A stretch of DNA of 44,691 nucleotides from Verrucomicrobiaceae bacterium (GCA_027487355.1 JAIYDT010000002.1:1-44691); one strand, 5' to 3'; numbered from the stretch's first letter, positions 26,810-37,272 are shown. The notes: a model not told the origin generated them from the sequence alone. A program made the numbers and translations.

Positions 26810-27058
26810 GATGCGGATGGGTTGCCGGGTTGCCCCCTGGCGAGCACGATGGGTTCAAGGAACCAATCCAGGGGACCGACGGCGGTTGCTATGGCTCGCG
26901 CGGGCGGCGAATAAACGGAATGCCCTCCGGCTTGCAAAGGCTTTTTTCCGTGATTCGGACGTTCTTTTGGCAAAATGCCCCCTGTTTCACGAAAAAGGGT
27001 TGGCGTTCTCGAAAAACACGGGGCAGTTTAGGGGGTGAAAACTCTCGCCCCCATATCG

Positions 27059-27319
27059 ATGAGGTCCAAGCGCAATTTAACCCGGTTCACCTACGAGCAC
27101 ACCGCCTTCCAGGGATGGAGACTCTGTCTCAGCCGAGGCGGCACCACCTTCACCAAGTACTTTTCCGACAAGCACTATGGCGGTGGAAAGAAATCCCTGG
27201 ATGCGGCGGAATCGGCACTCAGCGATCTCAAGGACCTGCTGGACTCATCGAAAAGGGTTCAGGGAAAATTGACACCCACTGCCGTCCGCAAGGCGGAGAA
27301 GCTCCTGCTCGAGCGCTGA
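27059..27319 (+). CDS. AP2-like DNA-binding domain protein
   Basis: 86 residues from the ATG at 27059 (MRSKRNLTRFTYEHTAFQGW); the track begins at GTG 27035, eight codons earlier, and either is possible. The core GWRLCLSRGGTTFTKYFSDKHYGG, then a helix with DAAESALSDLKDLL, fits the AP2-like integrase/DNA-binding fold found in small bacterial proteins and phage integrases. It is basic at both ends, as expected for DNA binding. It is divergent from rpoA and 51 nt upstream of the photolyase gene. Confidence 0.7.
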   Translation: MRSKRNLTRFTYEHTAFQGWRLCLSRGGTTFTKYFSDKHYGGGKKSLDAAESALSDLKDLLDSSKRVQGKLTPTAVRKAEKLLLER

Positions 27320-27370
27320 GTCCTCCGGATCGGCATTGCATGTGGGTGAAATCCGGCTTTGTTCGGCATC

Positions 27371-28789
27371 ATGCCCGCCGCCACAGCCACCGTGATCCAT
27401 TGGTTCCGACGCGACCTGAGAATCACCGATAACCTGGCCCTGTCTGCTGCGTCCAAGAGCGGATTTCCTGTCATTCCTGTCTACATTCTGAGCCAGTGGA
27501 AGGAGTCGCACCACTGGACAGGCCCAAAGCGCCAGCATTTTCTCTGTGGCTGCCTCGCCTCGCTTGCAGGCAATCTCACCACCATTGGCGGCCGCATGGT
27601 GATTCGCCAGGGAGACGCGATTGAGGAACTCCTTCGTCTGGTCAAGGAGACCCATGCCAAGGCCATCTATTTCAACACCGATCCCGATCCGTTCGGAAAA
27701 GAGACTGAACGCCGACTCCAGTCGGCCTGTGAGGAGATCGGGATCGAGTGTCACGGTTTCGCGGACGCCACCCTCCACGGCCCCGATGAAATCCTGACCC
27801 AGGGTGGGCTCCCCTACCGGGTTTATACGCCCTACTCCAGAAATTGGCTGGCCCAGCCCAAAGCCACGCCCGTTTCAAAACCGGAAAACCTGCGCACGCC
27901 CGAAACTCCAAGCTCGCTTCCCCTGCCCACCCTCTTGACCTGGCAGATCGAGCCGCCCGAAGGCGAGCTCCTTGAGCCAGGAGAAAAGGCGGCCTGCCAG
28001 CGAATGAAGCAGGCGATCGCCAATCGGATCGGCCGGTATGGAGTTCTGCGCGATCTCCCCGCCGAGGAGGCCACCTCACGCCTCTCCCAGGATCTGCGCT
28101 TCGGACTGATTTCGATCCGAACCCTCTACGCGAAAGTCATGGCGGCCATGTCCAGCGCCTCCAGCCAAGAGCGAGGTGGGATCGAAATCTTCATCAAGGA
28201 ACTCGCCTGGCGGGAGTTCTACTTCGCCATCCTCCACCACTTTCCAAACGTTCTGGACGAGGAATTCAACGCCGACTGGCGCGGTCTTCCGTGGGATGAG
28301 CCGGATGAGAGATTCGACGCATGGAAACAGGGAAGGACCGGCTTTCCCATCATCGACGCCGGCATGCGCCAGCTCCTCGCCACCGGCTTCATGCACAACC
28401 GCGTCCGCATGATCACTGCCATGTTCCTGACCAAGGACCTCCACATCGACTGGCGACATGGCGAGTCCTTTTTCATGCAGCACCTGCTGGATGGTGAAAT
28501 CGCCTCCAACAACGGCGGGTGGCAATGGTCGGCCGGCACCGGAGCGGACGCGGCTCCCTATTTCCGCATTCAGAACCCCTGGTCCCAGAGCGCCCGTTAC
28601 GACCCACAGGGCATCTACATCAAGCGCTGGGTTCCGGAACTGGCCGCAGTGCCCGCCGCGCGTTTGATGGAAGCACCCAAGGACGGACGCCCCTTGGTTC
28701 CGGGCTATCCACTGCCGATCGTCGATCACGCCAGCGAACGCGCACGAACGCTCGAGATGTTCAAGAAGCACCGCGAGCAGGCGTCCTGA
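27371..28789 (+). CDS. phr: Deoxyribodipyrimidine photolyase
   Basis: Start at the ATG at 27371 (MPAATATVIHWFRRDLR), 472 residues. The antenna domain begins with WFRRDLRITDNLAL; the FAD domain has KELAWREFYF, ADWRGLPWD, GRTGFPIIDAGMRQLLATGFMHNRVRM, VDWRHGE-like DWRHGESFF, and SNNGGWQWSAGTG. These are class I CPD photolyase / cryptochrome signatures. It repairs UV cyclobutane dimers with light. The stop lies 1 nt from the convergent protease-like gene. Confidence 0.95.
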   Translation: MPAATATVIHWFRRDLRITDNLALSAASKSGFPVIPVYILSQWKESHHWTGPKRQHFLCGCLASLAGNLTTIGGRMVIRQGDAIEELLRLVKETHAKAIYFNTDPDPFGKETERRLQSACEEIGIECHGFADATLHGPDEILTQGGLPYRVYTPYSRNWLAQPKATPVSKPENLRTPETPSSLPLPTLLTWQIEPPEGELLEPGEKAACQRMKQAIANRIGRYGVLRDLPAEEATSRLSQDLRFGLISIRTLYAKVMAAMSSASSQERGGIEIFIKELAWREFYFAILHHFPNVLDEEFNADWRGLPWDEPDERFDAWKQGRTGFPIIDAGMRQLLATGFMHNRVRMITAMFLTKDLHIDWRHGESFFMQHLLDGEIASNNGGWQWSAGTGADAAPYFRIQNPWSQSARYDPQGIYIKRWVPELAAVPAARLMEAPKDGRPLVPGYPLPIVDHASERARTLEMFKKHREQAS

Positions 28790-28790
28790 A

Positions 28791-29789
28791 TCAGTGCGCG
28801 GCGTTCTTGATCAGTTGCTCCCCGAGAACCTTCAAATCCTCGACCGGAATCGCGAAGCTCTGTGCTCGGTCGGCTCGTGCGATGTTCATGCCGATGCAGC
28901 GGCCCTCAAGATCGAGAAGCGGGCCTCCGACGGACTCCTCATTTCCGAGGATATCATGCTGGATGATTCTGGGAAATCCGGTGCGGCGCTGGGAAAACCT
29001 GCCGCTCATCTGATCATTGCGTGATTCCGCGACGAAGAGTTCCCCTTTGGCGGCAAGTCGCACATCGAAGACCTGCTCTTTCCCGGCCCGCTTGATGCTG
29101 ACCTTCACCAAGGTCCCTGCCTTTTTGTCCTTCAGGAACTCAGACATCTGCTCGATCTTGGAGACCTTCTTGCCATCCAGGGCCGTGATCTGATCGCCCT
29201 TCTGAAGCCCCGCTTCCTGCGCGCCGCTTTTTTCGTTCACGGCCTCGATCTCAAGTCCCTTGGAATCCTTTTTCAAAATGACCCCGAGGGCCGCTCCACC
29301 CGAGGCCGGAATCTCGCGGGTCTTGGCACTGATGATGCCAACCAAGGCACGACGTCTCGTGGTGCTTGACGCGCCATTCGCCACCACCCAGGTGCCCTGG
29401 GGCAGATCGGCACTTGGCGCATAGGAAACGGGAAGCAGCCCCTGGGCATCGGCCTTGATCAGGGCCACATCCCAGGTCGGATCCGTAGCCACCACCTTGG
29501 CGTTGTCATACTTCGTCTCGTTCACGATCACCGAAAGCGAGCTGATCTTCTGAACCTCGCTGGCCTTGGTCAGGATGTAGCCGTCGGCAGAGATCACGAC
29601 GCCGTAACAGAGGTCCTTGCGCCCCTCCCGTATCACCGCGCTGGAACGCTGCAGGACGGCGCGTTGGTCCTCGAAGATCGAGACCACGGCATCACCGTTC
29701 TTGCGAAGGTCGCCTTCCAGGCTCTGCACACCGTAGCTGGCGGTCGTGAGGACAAGTGCCAGCAGAATGGGGGAAAATCTAGCGTTCAC
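28791..29789 (-). CDS. Secreted HtrA-like pseudoprotease with PDZ inserted in the protease fold
   Basis: 332 residues with a signal peptide (cleavage near ASYGVQS). The first half follows trypsin-like HtrA: YGVVISADGYILTKASEV, where the catalytic His position is Ser77, then DPTWDVALIKAD with Asp107 kept. A WVVANGASSTT / GIISAKTRE stretch leads into a PDZ domain (about 165-255: LEIEAVNEKSGAQEAGLQKGDQI). After it comes GNEESVGGPLLDLEGRCIGMNIARA, which matches the GNSGGPL..G.VIGIN segment normally before the PDZ; Val287 replaces the catalytic Ser. So the enzyme is inactive and its PDZ appears inserted inside the protease domain. It overlaps the stop of the active protease gene by 11 nt and is co-transcribed with it. 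Confidence 0.82.
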   Translation of the reverse strand: MNARFSPILLALVLTTASYGVQSLEGDLRKNGDAVVSIFEDQRAVLQRSSAVIREGRKDLCYGVVISADGYILTKASEVQKISSLSVIVNETKYDNAKVVATDPTWDVALIKADAQGLLPVSYAPSADLPQGTWVVANGASSTTRRRALVGIISAKTREIPASGGAALGVILKKDSKGLEIEAVNEKSGAQEAGLQKGDQITALDGKKVSKIEQMSEFLKDKKAGTLVKVSIKRAGKEQVFDVRLAAKGELFVAESRNDQMSGRFSQRRTGFPRIIQHDILGNEESVGGPLLDLEGRCIGMNIARADRAQSFAIPVEDLKVLGEQLIKNAAH

Positions 29790-30759
29790 CGAGTTTCATT
29801 TCGAGGGTTTCGAGCTTGCCCTTCTTGAGCAGTTCAAGGGCCATCTTGTCTCCAGGAGCCATTTCTTTGAGCATGTTCTGGAGATCTTCGCGTGATTGGA
29901 GCACCTTGCCGTTCAGCTTGAGGAGCACGTCCCCCTCCTTGAGGCCGGCTTTTTCGGCCGGGCTTTCACGGCCCACCTTCGTCACCTTCAGGCCACCTTC
30001 AGGACGAGGCTCGGTGGCCAGTCCGAGGAAACCCTTGCCCGTCTCAGGCTTCTTTGCAAATGGACCGTCACCGACAAACTCACCCCGCGTCATCTCGTCC
30101 CAATGAGTCAGGAACTCATGCATCGGCACATGCATGTTCTGCGCCAGCACCTCACCCACCCGCGAGTGGATTCCGATCAAACGGCCCTCGAGATCGAAGA
30201 GAGGACCACCCGAGTCGCCACCAATCAGGGTGCAGTCCGATTGGATCGTCGTTTCCGCCATGCGAACCAGCCTGCCAAGCCTGACCACCGACCCGCGCTC
30301 CTTGTCAAAGCCACCGGAGTGCCCGAGCGAGAACACCCAATCACCCAGCTTCGTGCTGCTCTCACGATCCATCACCACGAACGGATAGGTCCCCTTTTCC
30401 AGAATCCTCACCATCGCGCAGTCGGTGGTGGACACGAGGCCCATCGACTCCGCCTTCAGCCGCTTGCCATCCTCCAGGATCACCGTCAGCTCCTTGCCCA
30501 CCCCTCCGGCAACGTGCGCAGCCGTGAGCACCAGTCCCTCGGCTGACACGATCACCCCACTGCCGCTGCCTTCGCCAATGTCGATGCAGACGGTGGCTTC
30601 CCTCGCCTTTGGCAGCACTGAGGTCAGCGTCTTCTGGATGGCCTCCAGGTCCTTGCGGTTCTCGGGTGCCTTCTTGTCGTTGAAGTAAGGCCGGTCGGGT
30701 GCGGCCAGCGCCATGACAGGCAGAACGGCCAGAAGGAGGATTGGGTGAAGGTTCGACAT
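29779..30759 (-). CDS. Secreted HtrA-like serine protease with PDZ
   Basis: Start at the ATG at 30759 (MSNLHPILLLAVLPVMALAAP, signal peptide), 326 residues. Triad is complete: His82 in LTAAHVAG, Asp113 in STTDCAMVRI, Ser183 in GGDSGGPLFDLEGRLIGI. One PDZ domain (about 235-320) ends the protein: GGLKVTKVGRESPAEKAGLKEGDVLLKLNG. It is a periplasmic S1C protease for quality control or signalling. The next gene encodes an inactive relative and overlaps by 11 nt, so the pair may act as a complex or the inactive one as a decoy or regulator. Confidence 0.9.
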   Translation of the reverse strand: MSNLHPILLLAVLPVMALAAPDRPYFNDKKAPENRKDLEAIQKTLTSVLPKAREATVCIDIGEGSGSGVIVSAEGLVLTAAHVAGGVGKELTVILEDGKRLKAESMGLVSTTDCAMVRILEKGTYPFVVMDRESSTKLGDWVFSLGHSGGFDKERGSVVRLGRLVRMAETTIQSDCTLIGGDSGGPLFDLEGRLIGIHSRVGEVLAQNMHVPMHEFLTHWDEMTRGEFVGDGPFAKKPETGKGFLGLATEPRPEGGLKVTKVGRESPAEKAGLKEGDVLLKLNGKVLQSREDLQNMLKEMAPGDKMALELLKKGKLETLEMKLGER

Positions 30760-30862
30760 CTCGGGGTCGGAATGGGGCACCTTACCTCCCTGTTCCGCAT
30801 CCCGCAACCCTGCGGATCAGATCATTCGAAGAAGGCTGCCTCGATGAAAGCGCCTCAGAGTA

Positions 30863-31465
30863 TCATGCTCGCCTGCGAAAGATCGCCAACCACTCCCGCC
30901 CCAGCCGTCCCGGGTATCCGGTCTCAGGCACCCAGCCTTCAACAAACTCAAACCAAGGCTCCAACCCTTTAAGGATCTCTTCCTTCGTGGCCCCAAACGG
31001 AGGCCCCTGCCCTTCCTCACCCGGTTCATTTGGCGTCAAGAAAAAAACTCCGCACAACCACCCTGCGGGCCTGACCAGCGCCCCCGCCGCCTCAGCATAC
31101 CTGGGACGGTCCGCTGGATCGATCGCGCAGAAGCAAGTATGCTCCCACCATCCTGAAACGCCCTGCTCCGGCCACCAACTGCGATCGAACAAATCCGCGT
31201 GCCGATAGACCTCACCTCCGGCTTTCTCGAAACGGTCCGCCGCCTCCACCGCCGCAGCCGATAGGTCCAGCCCGATCACCGGCACTCCCATGCGCGCAAT
31301 TTCCCGCACGTCATGGCCGAATCCGCAGCCCGGCACCAACACTGGTCCCCCACCCCAGACCGGCTCCGCCTTCCAGCGGGACATCAGCTCGATCAGCGGT
31401 GGAGCCGCCTCCCCCTTCTCCCAAGGCGTGTCTCCCTGCCGGTAGCGCGCTTCCCAATCGGTCAT
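30863..31465 (-). CDS. SAM-dependent methyltransferase, TPMT-like
   Basis: Start taken at the ATG at 31465 (MTDWEARYRQGDTPWEKGEAAP), 200 residues; ATG at 31471 and 31483 are near alternatives. WEARYRQGDTPWEKG at the N-terminus is typical of thiopurine methyltransferase-like proteins. SAM-binding: VLVPGCGFGHDVREIARMG (about 44-62) then VIGLDLSAAAV. The C-terminus GREWLAIFRRR closes the fold. Substrate unknown, possibly thiol, selenium or tellurium compounds in this family. It lies 37 nt downstream of the TPM-like genes on the same strand. Confidence 0.85.
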   Translation of the reverse strand: MTDWEARYRQGDTPWEKGEAAPPLIELMSRWKAEPVWGGGPVLVPGCGFGHDVREIARMGVPVIGLDLSAAAVEAADRFEKAGGEVYRHADLFDRSWWPEQGVSGWWEHTCFCAIDPADRPRYAEAAGALVRPAGWLCGVFFLTPNEPGEEGQGPPFGATKEEILKGLEPWFEFVEGWVPETGYPGRLGREWLAIFRRRA

Positions 31466-31502
31466 CCCCATTTCTCGCGCCACGACTCCCGCGAGTCAAT
31501 CG

Positions 31503-32522
31503 TCAGGAACGACTCAGGTCATCCGGCACCTGATCGCGCTGCTGGGCGGGCGAGACCGAGGCATTCGCGAAGGAAATCACCGCCCCAATCCCCGCGCCAT
31601 GATCCCCACCCAAACGCGGCTCGACCTCGACCTCAGGAAAGCGATTTCGGACCCTCTGACGCAGCCACACGTTCATCGAAAACGCCACCACGATCCCCCC
31701 AAAAAAAACCATTCCCGGCATCCACCAACCCGGCGGAATCATCTTGTTCAGGCGCTCGGAAGCCGTTGGAACCATCGGTTTCGCCTCCGGCTCCTCATTT
31801 GTCGAGAGGATGCCCGCAGGAATCGCGGCCCCAGAAAGCAAACGCTCCACCCAGTAGAGCCGGATCGACATCTGCACGGAAAATGCCTCCAGTTGGTCCA
31901 CCGCATCGGCCTTCTCCATCGACTTGATGACCGAACTCTGCAGTACACGTTTCTGCTCCAGACCCGACACCGTATCGGTCAACGACGGGCTCAGATACAA
32001 TACCGACCGCTGGGGCGCCCCGAGAAAGTAGCAAACCACCGCCGCCTGGCGCCCGGTGGAATAGAGCCGCTCCGTGAGTTCCTCTACCCGCACCTCGCCC
32101 GGGATCTCCTGGTCCATGCCGAAGACATAAACAATGAGTTCAATCGATGAATCCGTCGCATGTTGATCCAGAAGCGCCAGACGATCCCGATATTGCTGGG
32201 ACGACAACAGCTTCTGCGGATCGATCAGCAGGGACTTAGGACGCTCGTTGAAATAATCGCTCAGGAATGCCTCCGGAACCTGTGGGGGAGGAGTTGGATC
32301 GACCGCCAATTCCCCGGCAGTAGGCCTCGGAAGCGGTTCCTGCTTTTCCGCTGGTGGCTCTCCCGCTGGAACTTCATCGGTCAGCAGCAAGCTGCCCGGA
32401 ATCCATCTCCCCGACTTCACTGCCGCTCGGTCGGCCTCCTCCCAAGCCGGCAGCGCAGACTCAACTGTCGAGGCCCTCAACGAGGAAACTACAACGTAGG
32501 CGATCAAAAGGCCGCGCTTCAT
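31503..32522 (-). CDS. Membrane protein with TPM-like domain
   Basis: 339 residues. An N-terminal signal-like segment (GLLIAYVVVSSLRAS) and one C-terminal membrane helix (WMPGMVFFGGIVVAFSMNVWL, about 270-290). Between them lies a Pro-rich linker and a domain with LLSSQQYRDRLALLDQHATDSSIELIVYVFGMDQEIPG and AAVVCYFLGAPQRSVLYLSPSL, which resembles the TPM/Psb32 fold seen in the adjacent gene. Function unknown. Start overlaps the upstream stop by 4 nt, so the two products probably act together in the envelope. Confidence 0.65.
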   Translation of the reverse strand: MKRGLLIAYVVVSSLRASTVESALPAWEEADRAAVKSGRWIPGSLLLTDEVPAGEPPAEKQEPLPRPTAGELAVDPTPPPQVPEAFLSDYFNERPKSLLIDPQKLLSSQQYRDRLALLDQHATDSSIELIVYVFGMDQEIPGEVRVEELTERLYSTGRQAAVVCYFLGAPQRSVLYLSPSLTDTVSGLEQKRVLQSSVIKSMEKADAVDQLEAFSVQMSIRLYWVERLLSGAAIPAGILSTNEEPEAKPMVPTASERLNKMIPPGWWMPGMVFFGGIVVAFSMNVWLRQRVRNRFPEVEVEPRLGGDHGAGIGAVISFANASVSPAQQRDQVPDDLSRS

Positions 32523-33181
32523 GGAGTCTCCTCCCCATTCCCCGGTACGCCGGAATTTTCAGTCCTGCGGCCACCCCGGATCTTCTGGGCCTGCTCATCG
32601 ATCTTTGCGGGCCTTGAGACCTTTCGTTCGAAACGCGCAGGATCACGACGCGCCTGCCGACACCGCTTCTTCAGAATGATCCTCAACTGCTCGATTGCCT
32701 TCACAAGCCCTTCGGCATGACGCCCCTCCAACCAATAGGCATGGGCACGGGCCAGGCATTGAAAAGTGTCCTCCTCATCCAAAAGGGCGTCCAGCGCGTA
32801 GCCGAACGAAATCCCCGCCGACTTCGCATCGGCGTCCATCACCAGCAGGATCGCCGAACGATTGCCCCGATCCGATGGCACATCCTCAAACTTCGCCCGA
32901 TTCAGAAACCAGAAGCCGAACTGCCGTAGATTGGCCATTCCGCCGAACGATCCCGTGTGCACCGCCACGAACAACTGCGGGAACTGTCGATTGAACCGCT
33001 GCATCGCGGACTGCAACCGCCCCTGTTCGTCACGGCGCATCAAGCCCGCCGTGTCCGATAGGGTTCTCAAATGAAGATCCTCAGCACCATAGACCTTGTC
33101 AGCATCCGCCATCGTGAATCCACAATGCGGACAACCATCGGCCGCCCGGTGGATTTTCTGCACGCATCTGGGACACTTCAT
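32519..33181 (-). CDS. Zinc-ribbon plus TPM-domain protein
   Basis: 220 residues. The first 22 residues form a zinc ribbon (KCPRCVQKIHRAADGCPHCGF, CxxC twice). Residues about 45-170 look like a TPM (TLP18.3/Psb32/MOLO-1) domain: GLMRRDEQGRLQSAMQRFNRQFPQLFVAVHTG, NRSAILLVMDADAKSAGISFGYALD, LVKAIEQLRIIL. The C-terminal 50 residues are basic and disordered. TPM proteins occur in photosystem repair and in membrane stress; the role here is unknown. It begins the three-gene leftward unit ending with the methyltransferase. Confidence 0.75.
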   Translation of the reverse strand: MKCPRCVQKIHRAADGCPHCGFTMADADKVYGAEDLHLRTLSDTAGLMRRDEQGRLQSAMQRFNRQFPQLFVAVHTGSFGGMANLRQFGFWFLNRAKFEDVPSDRGNRSAILLVMDADAKSAGISFGYALDALLDEEDTFQCLARAHAYWLEGRHAEGLVKAIEQLRIILKKRCRQARRDPARFERKVSRPAKIDEQAQKIRGGRRTENSGVPGNGEETP

Positions 33182-33367
33182 GGAAACAAACCTACGTCGG
33201 GAAGGCTACGGATGCGCTGAAATTTCGTCAAAGTCAAACAACCAGTCGTGACCTGGGATGTCCTGCTTCCTGCCACCCAAAAGGGTCAATCACCTGAATC
33301 ATATCCGGATGCCGGGCAATTGGATGAAACAGGCGTTGCGATTGGCAGCCTTCCATGGCTTCAAGAA

Positions 33368-33643
33368 TCATCCGCCGAGATCCTGCTGCAAGTCCCGCAA
33401 GCTGAACATCGGCTCGATCACGCCTCTCATCCGACGACCGCCGCTCTGTCGGCTCTTTCCAAACCGGTCCTTCACCTTCGCGAAGACTTCCTCCAGAAAC
33501 GCCTTGCTGCCGATGACCGCTCCGTCTGTGAAATACCTCGCCCGGTGTCGCAGATACTCCTCCACCGGCACACGGCCCTTCGCGGCGATGACCTGCTGGA
33601 TCTGCTCCGGCTTTGCCCCGCGTTTCACCACGCGTTTCACCAC
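33368..33643 (-). pseudogene. C-terminal fragment of REP-associated tyrosine transposase (RAYT)
   Basis: A 91-residue ORF that matches only the end of RAYT (Y1/IS200-related) proteins: GRVPVEEYLRHRARYFTDGAVIGSKAFLEEVFAKVKDRFG..RRMRG..EPMFSLRDLQ. The N-terminal two thirds with the HUH and catalytic Tyr are missing; the frame starts abruptly at a tandem CGTTTCACCACG repeat, and the AATAGTTTGTCAG motif begins just upstream. It is a remnant of a domestic REP-mobilising enzyme. The overlapping 137-aa frame in the track is a shadow. Confidence 0.75.
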
Positions 33644-33899
33644 GCACTCAATAGTTTGTCAGAGCATTTATTGGCGCATCGATACAGGCATGGACACGCT
33701 AACGATGATTGGCCCAACCAACCTGATTTTCTCTCCAGACACTGGTAGCAGCACAACAATCCACATCATCCCCATGACCGAGAGAAATCGCCAAATTTTC
33801 CTGAACCAAATCTGGCGGGTTTGACGTCGATCCAAATGGACGTTCTGCGCATCTGATTCCATGTGCTGTAGGCAAGACGATCTGTTCATTTCTGATCAC
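33644..33899. other. Low-GC stretch with repeat motif and gene remnant
   Basis: About 256 bases. It begins with AATAGTTTGTCAGAGCATTTA (33650-33670), the second copy of the motif seen at 11944. A 73-codon minus frame (33668-33889) has one hydrophobic stretch (VMGMMWIVVLLPVSG) and ends inside the motif, so it may be a truncated membrane-protein gene, but I cannot support it further. Confidence 0.5.
33650..33670. repeat. AATAGTTTGTCAG motif, copy 2
   Basis: AATAGTTTGTCAGAGCATTT. It borders the truncated RAYT gene. The copy at 11944 has the same ends with one extra TTTGTCAT. Confidence 0.55.
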
Positions 33900-33933
33900 A
33901 AAAAAGCCGCAGCGGATCTCTCCACTGCGGCTT
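33900..33933 (-). terminator. Rho-independent terminator after eno
   Basis: On the minus strand AAGCCGCAG pairs with CTGCGGCTT over a loop of about 11 nt, followed by TTTTT. It lies 27 nt past the enolase stop. Confidence 0.88.
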
Positions 33934-33959
33934 CTTGAAATGGTCGATGATCCTTGGGA

Positions 33960-35341
<1,382 letters not shown>

Positions 35342-37180
35342 TTACGGATTGTAGGGCTTGATGGAGATGACCTTGAGGGTCTGCTTGCCGTCGGTGACGG
35401 GGTCGTGGGCCTCGACGGTTTCGCCGACCTTGCGGCCGAAGAAAGCGGCGCCGAGTTCCGAGAGATAAGAAAGGTGGTTCTTTTCCGGATCGGAATCCCA
35501 GGCTCCAAGGAGGTTGTAAACCGTTTCCTCGCCCTTGTCGTTGGCGACCGTAAGGATGGTGCCGATGTTGGCGAAGGAGGCGTCCGCGCCCTTGAAGTCG
35601 GTGCCCCGGGCGCGGTTCACTTCCTTCTGCAGTTCGGTCTTGCGGTTGTTGAGATACTTCTGGTGGTCCTTGGCGGACTTATACTCGAAGTTCTCACGAA
35701 GGTCGCCATGCTCGCGCGCCACCGAGATCTCGCGGGTGTTCTGAGGGATGCGATTGCGGATGATGTCGTCCAGCTCGGTCTTCTTGCGTTCGAGGCTTTC
35801 CCAAGAAACAAGGAGGTCTTCCTCGCGCTTCGAGGACTCGCCTGAGACGAGTTCGCCTGTCTCGGGCTTGGCCTTGATGACGCGGGCCATCAGGGACTTT
35901 TTCTCAAGCTCACCGAAGACCGCGCACTCAAGCATGCGGCGTGCGAAGTTGCGGGCCTCGTTGACGTCCATGATGCTGACCAGATCGCTGAGCAGCTTCT
36001 TATCCTCGGTGAGGAGGGTCTGGAGGCGCGATGTCTTGCGGGGACCGTCGGCAAGGTGGTCGTTTTCGAGAAGGTTGAGGATCGAGGCGCCGACCTCCGG
36101 GCTGAAGACGTCCTGCGAAGCGCTGGAACGCTCACGGCAGATCCAGATCAGCGCGTCCGGGCCCAGGGCACGGCGGGCGATGGCAGAACGGAGGTGAACG
36201 GACAGGGCAGGAAGCTCATTGCGCTCGACCAGAAGGCGGGCGATTTCCGTGACACCACGCGCACCGACGCGGTCAAAGACCTGCACGATGCGCTCGACCC
36301 AGCCGTCACCGAAGGCAGCCGGGAAAGCTTCGTAAATGGTGCGCTGGCGGATCGAGGGAAGCTGTCCGATTTCATCCGCAAGGCGCTGGGCCTCCACGGT
36401 CTGGAGCATGTCGGAAATCCGCACGGCGGTGGGATCGAGTTCGAGGGCCTTGGAGTTTCCGATCACCTCATCGCGGGCGGCAAGGAGTTGGAGAGACTGG
36501 CCAAGCTGGACACGGGCGGACTTGCGGACGCCTTCGTCGATGTCGCTAACGAGTTTCTTGAGGGCGTCGAGATCGGCGTCGAAGGCGCGAATGTCGGCCG
36601 CGATGGACTCGAGCGCCTTGATCATGCCCTTCAGGTCGCGGGCAGCTTCGAAATCGGCCACCATCGCCTGGGCGGGGGTGCGGTCGCCATCACGAAGCAT
36701 CAGGGCCTCGGTGCGCTTCTGCGGGACGACCACCCGGCGGCTTTCGCGCAGGGCCTTTTTGGCATTGTCCCACCACTTGCGGAAGTCGTCAGCGGAGATC
36801 ACCGCGCCCGAAAGTTCCTTTTCGAGTGCGTCACCGGTCATTGATCCGCCGTGGCTTTCAAGGAGGTGAACGACCAGCTCGACGGGATCCTTTTTCGCAA
36901 GGGCGCGGAGCTCTTCGAGCTGCTCGACCTTCTTTGCGCGGAAATCGTCCGCCGGGATCCACTCGGTCTTTTGAATCGCGAATTGCAGTTCCATCGTCTG
37001 GGCGGCGGACCGCTCGAAATCGATGGTTACCTTTTTGCTGGGAAGATCCCAATCGATCACCTTACCAGCGCCCCAGGATTTGTGAAGACAGAAACTTCCG
37101 GGAGAAAGTTGGGTCAATCGCTCACCTACCGGCTTGGGAATGCGTCCAGCTTCAACCAAACGTGCCACATCAGAATGCAT
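35342..37180 (-). CDS. greA: Long GreA-type transcription elongation factor
   Basis: Start at the ATG at 37180 (MHSDVARLVEAGRIPKP), 612 residues. The C-terminal part (about 455-612) is a Gre factor: the coiled coil with IPQNTREISVAREHGDLRENFEYKSAKDHQKYL, matching DLSENAEYHAAK, then the FKBP-like domain (GTILTVANDKGEETVYNLLGAWDSD; SELGAAFFGRKVGETVE). The N-terminal ~450 residues hold a small beta domain (GSFCLHKSWGAGKVIDWDLPSKKVTIDF, Tudor/CarD-like) and a long helical repeat region. Such long GreA proteins occur in PVC bacteria such as Chlamydia. It rescues backtracked RNA polymerase; the extension's partner is unknown. Confidence 0.88.
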   Translation of the reverse strand: MHSDVARLVEAGRIPKPVGERLTQLSPGSFCLHKSWGAGKVIDWDLPSKKVTIDFERSAAQTMELQFAIQKTEWIPADDFRAKKVEQLEELRALAKKDPVELVVHLLESHGGSMTGDALEKELSGAVISADDFRKWWDNAKKALRESRRVVVPQKRTEALMLRDGDRTPAQAMVADFEAARDLKGMIKALESIAADIRAFDADLDALKKLVSDIDEGVRKSARVQLGQSLQLLAARDEVIGNSKALELDPTAVRISDMLQTVEAQRLADEIGQLPSIRQRTIYEAFPAAFGDGWVERIVQVFDRVGARGVTEIARLLVERNELPALSVHLRSAIARRALGPDALIWICRERSSASQDVFSPEVGASILNLLENDHLADGPRKTSRLQTLLTEDKKLLSDLVSIMDVNEARNFARRMLECAVFGELEKKSLMARVIKAKPETGELVSGESSKREEDLLVSWESLERKKTELDDIIRNRIPQNTREISVAREHGDLRENFEYKSAKDHQKYLNNRKTELQKEVNRARGTDFKGADASFANIGTILTVANDKGEETVYNLLGAWDSDPEKNHLSYLSELGAAFFGRKVGETVEAHDPVTDGKQTLKVISIKPYNP

Positions 37181-37272
37181 GACGCAAAAGATGGGAAGCA
37201 GCCGGACAAAACGCAAGGCATTCCAAGGTTAAATGCCTTTTGCGCCCGAATCCGCAGCGTTTCCGCCTGAAA

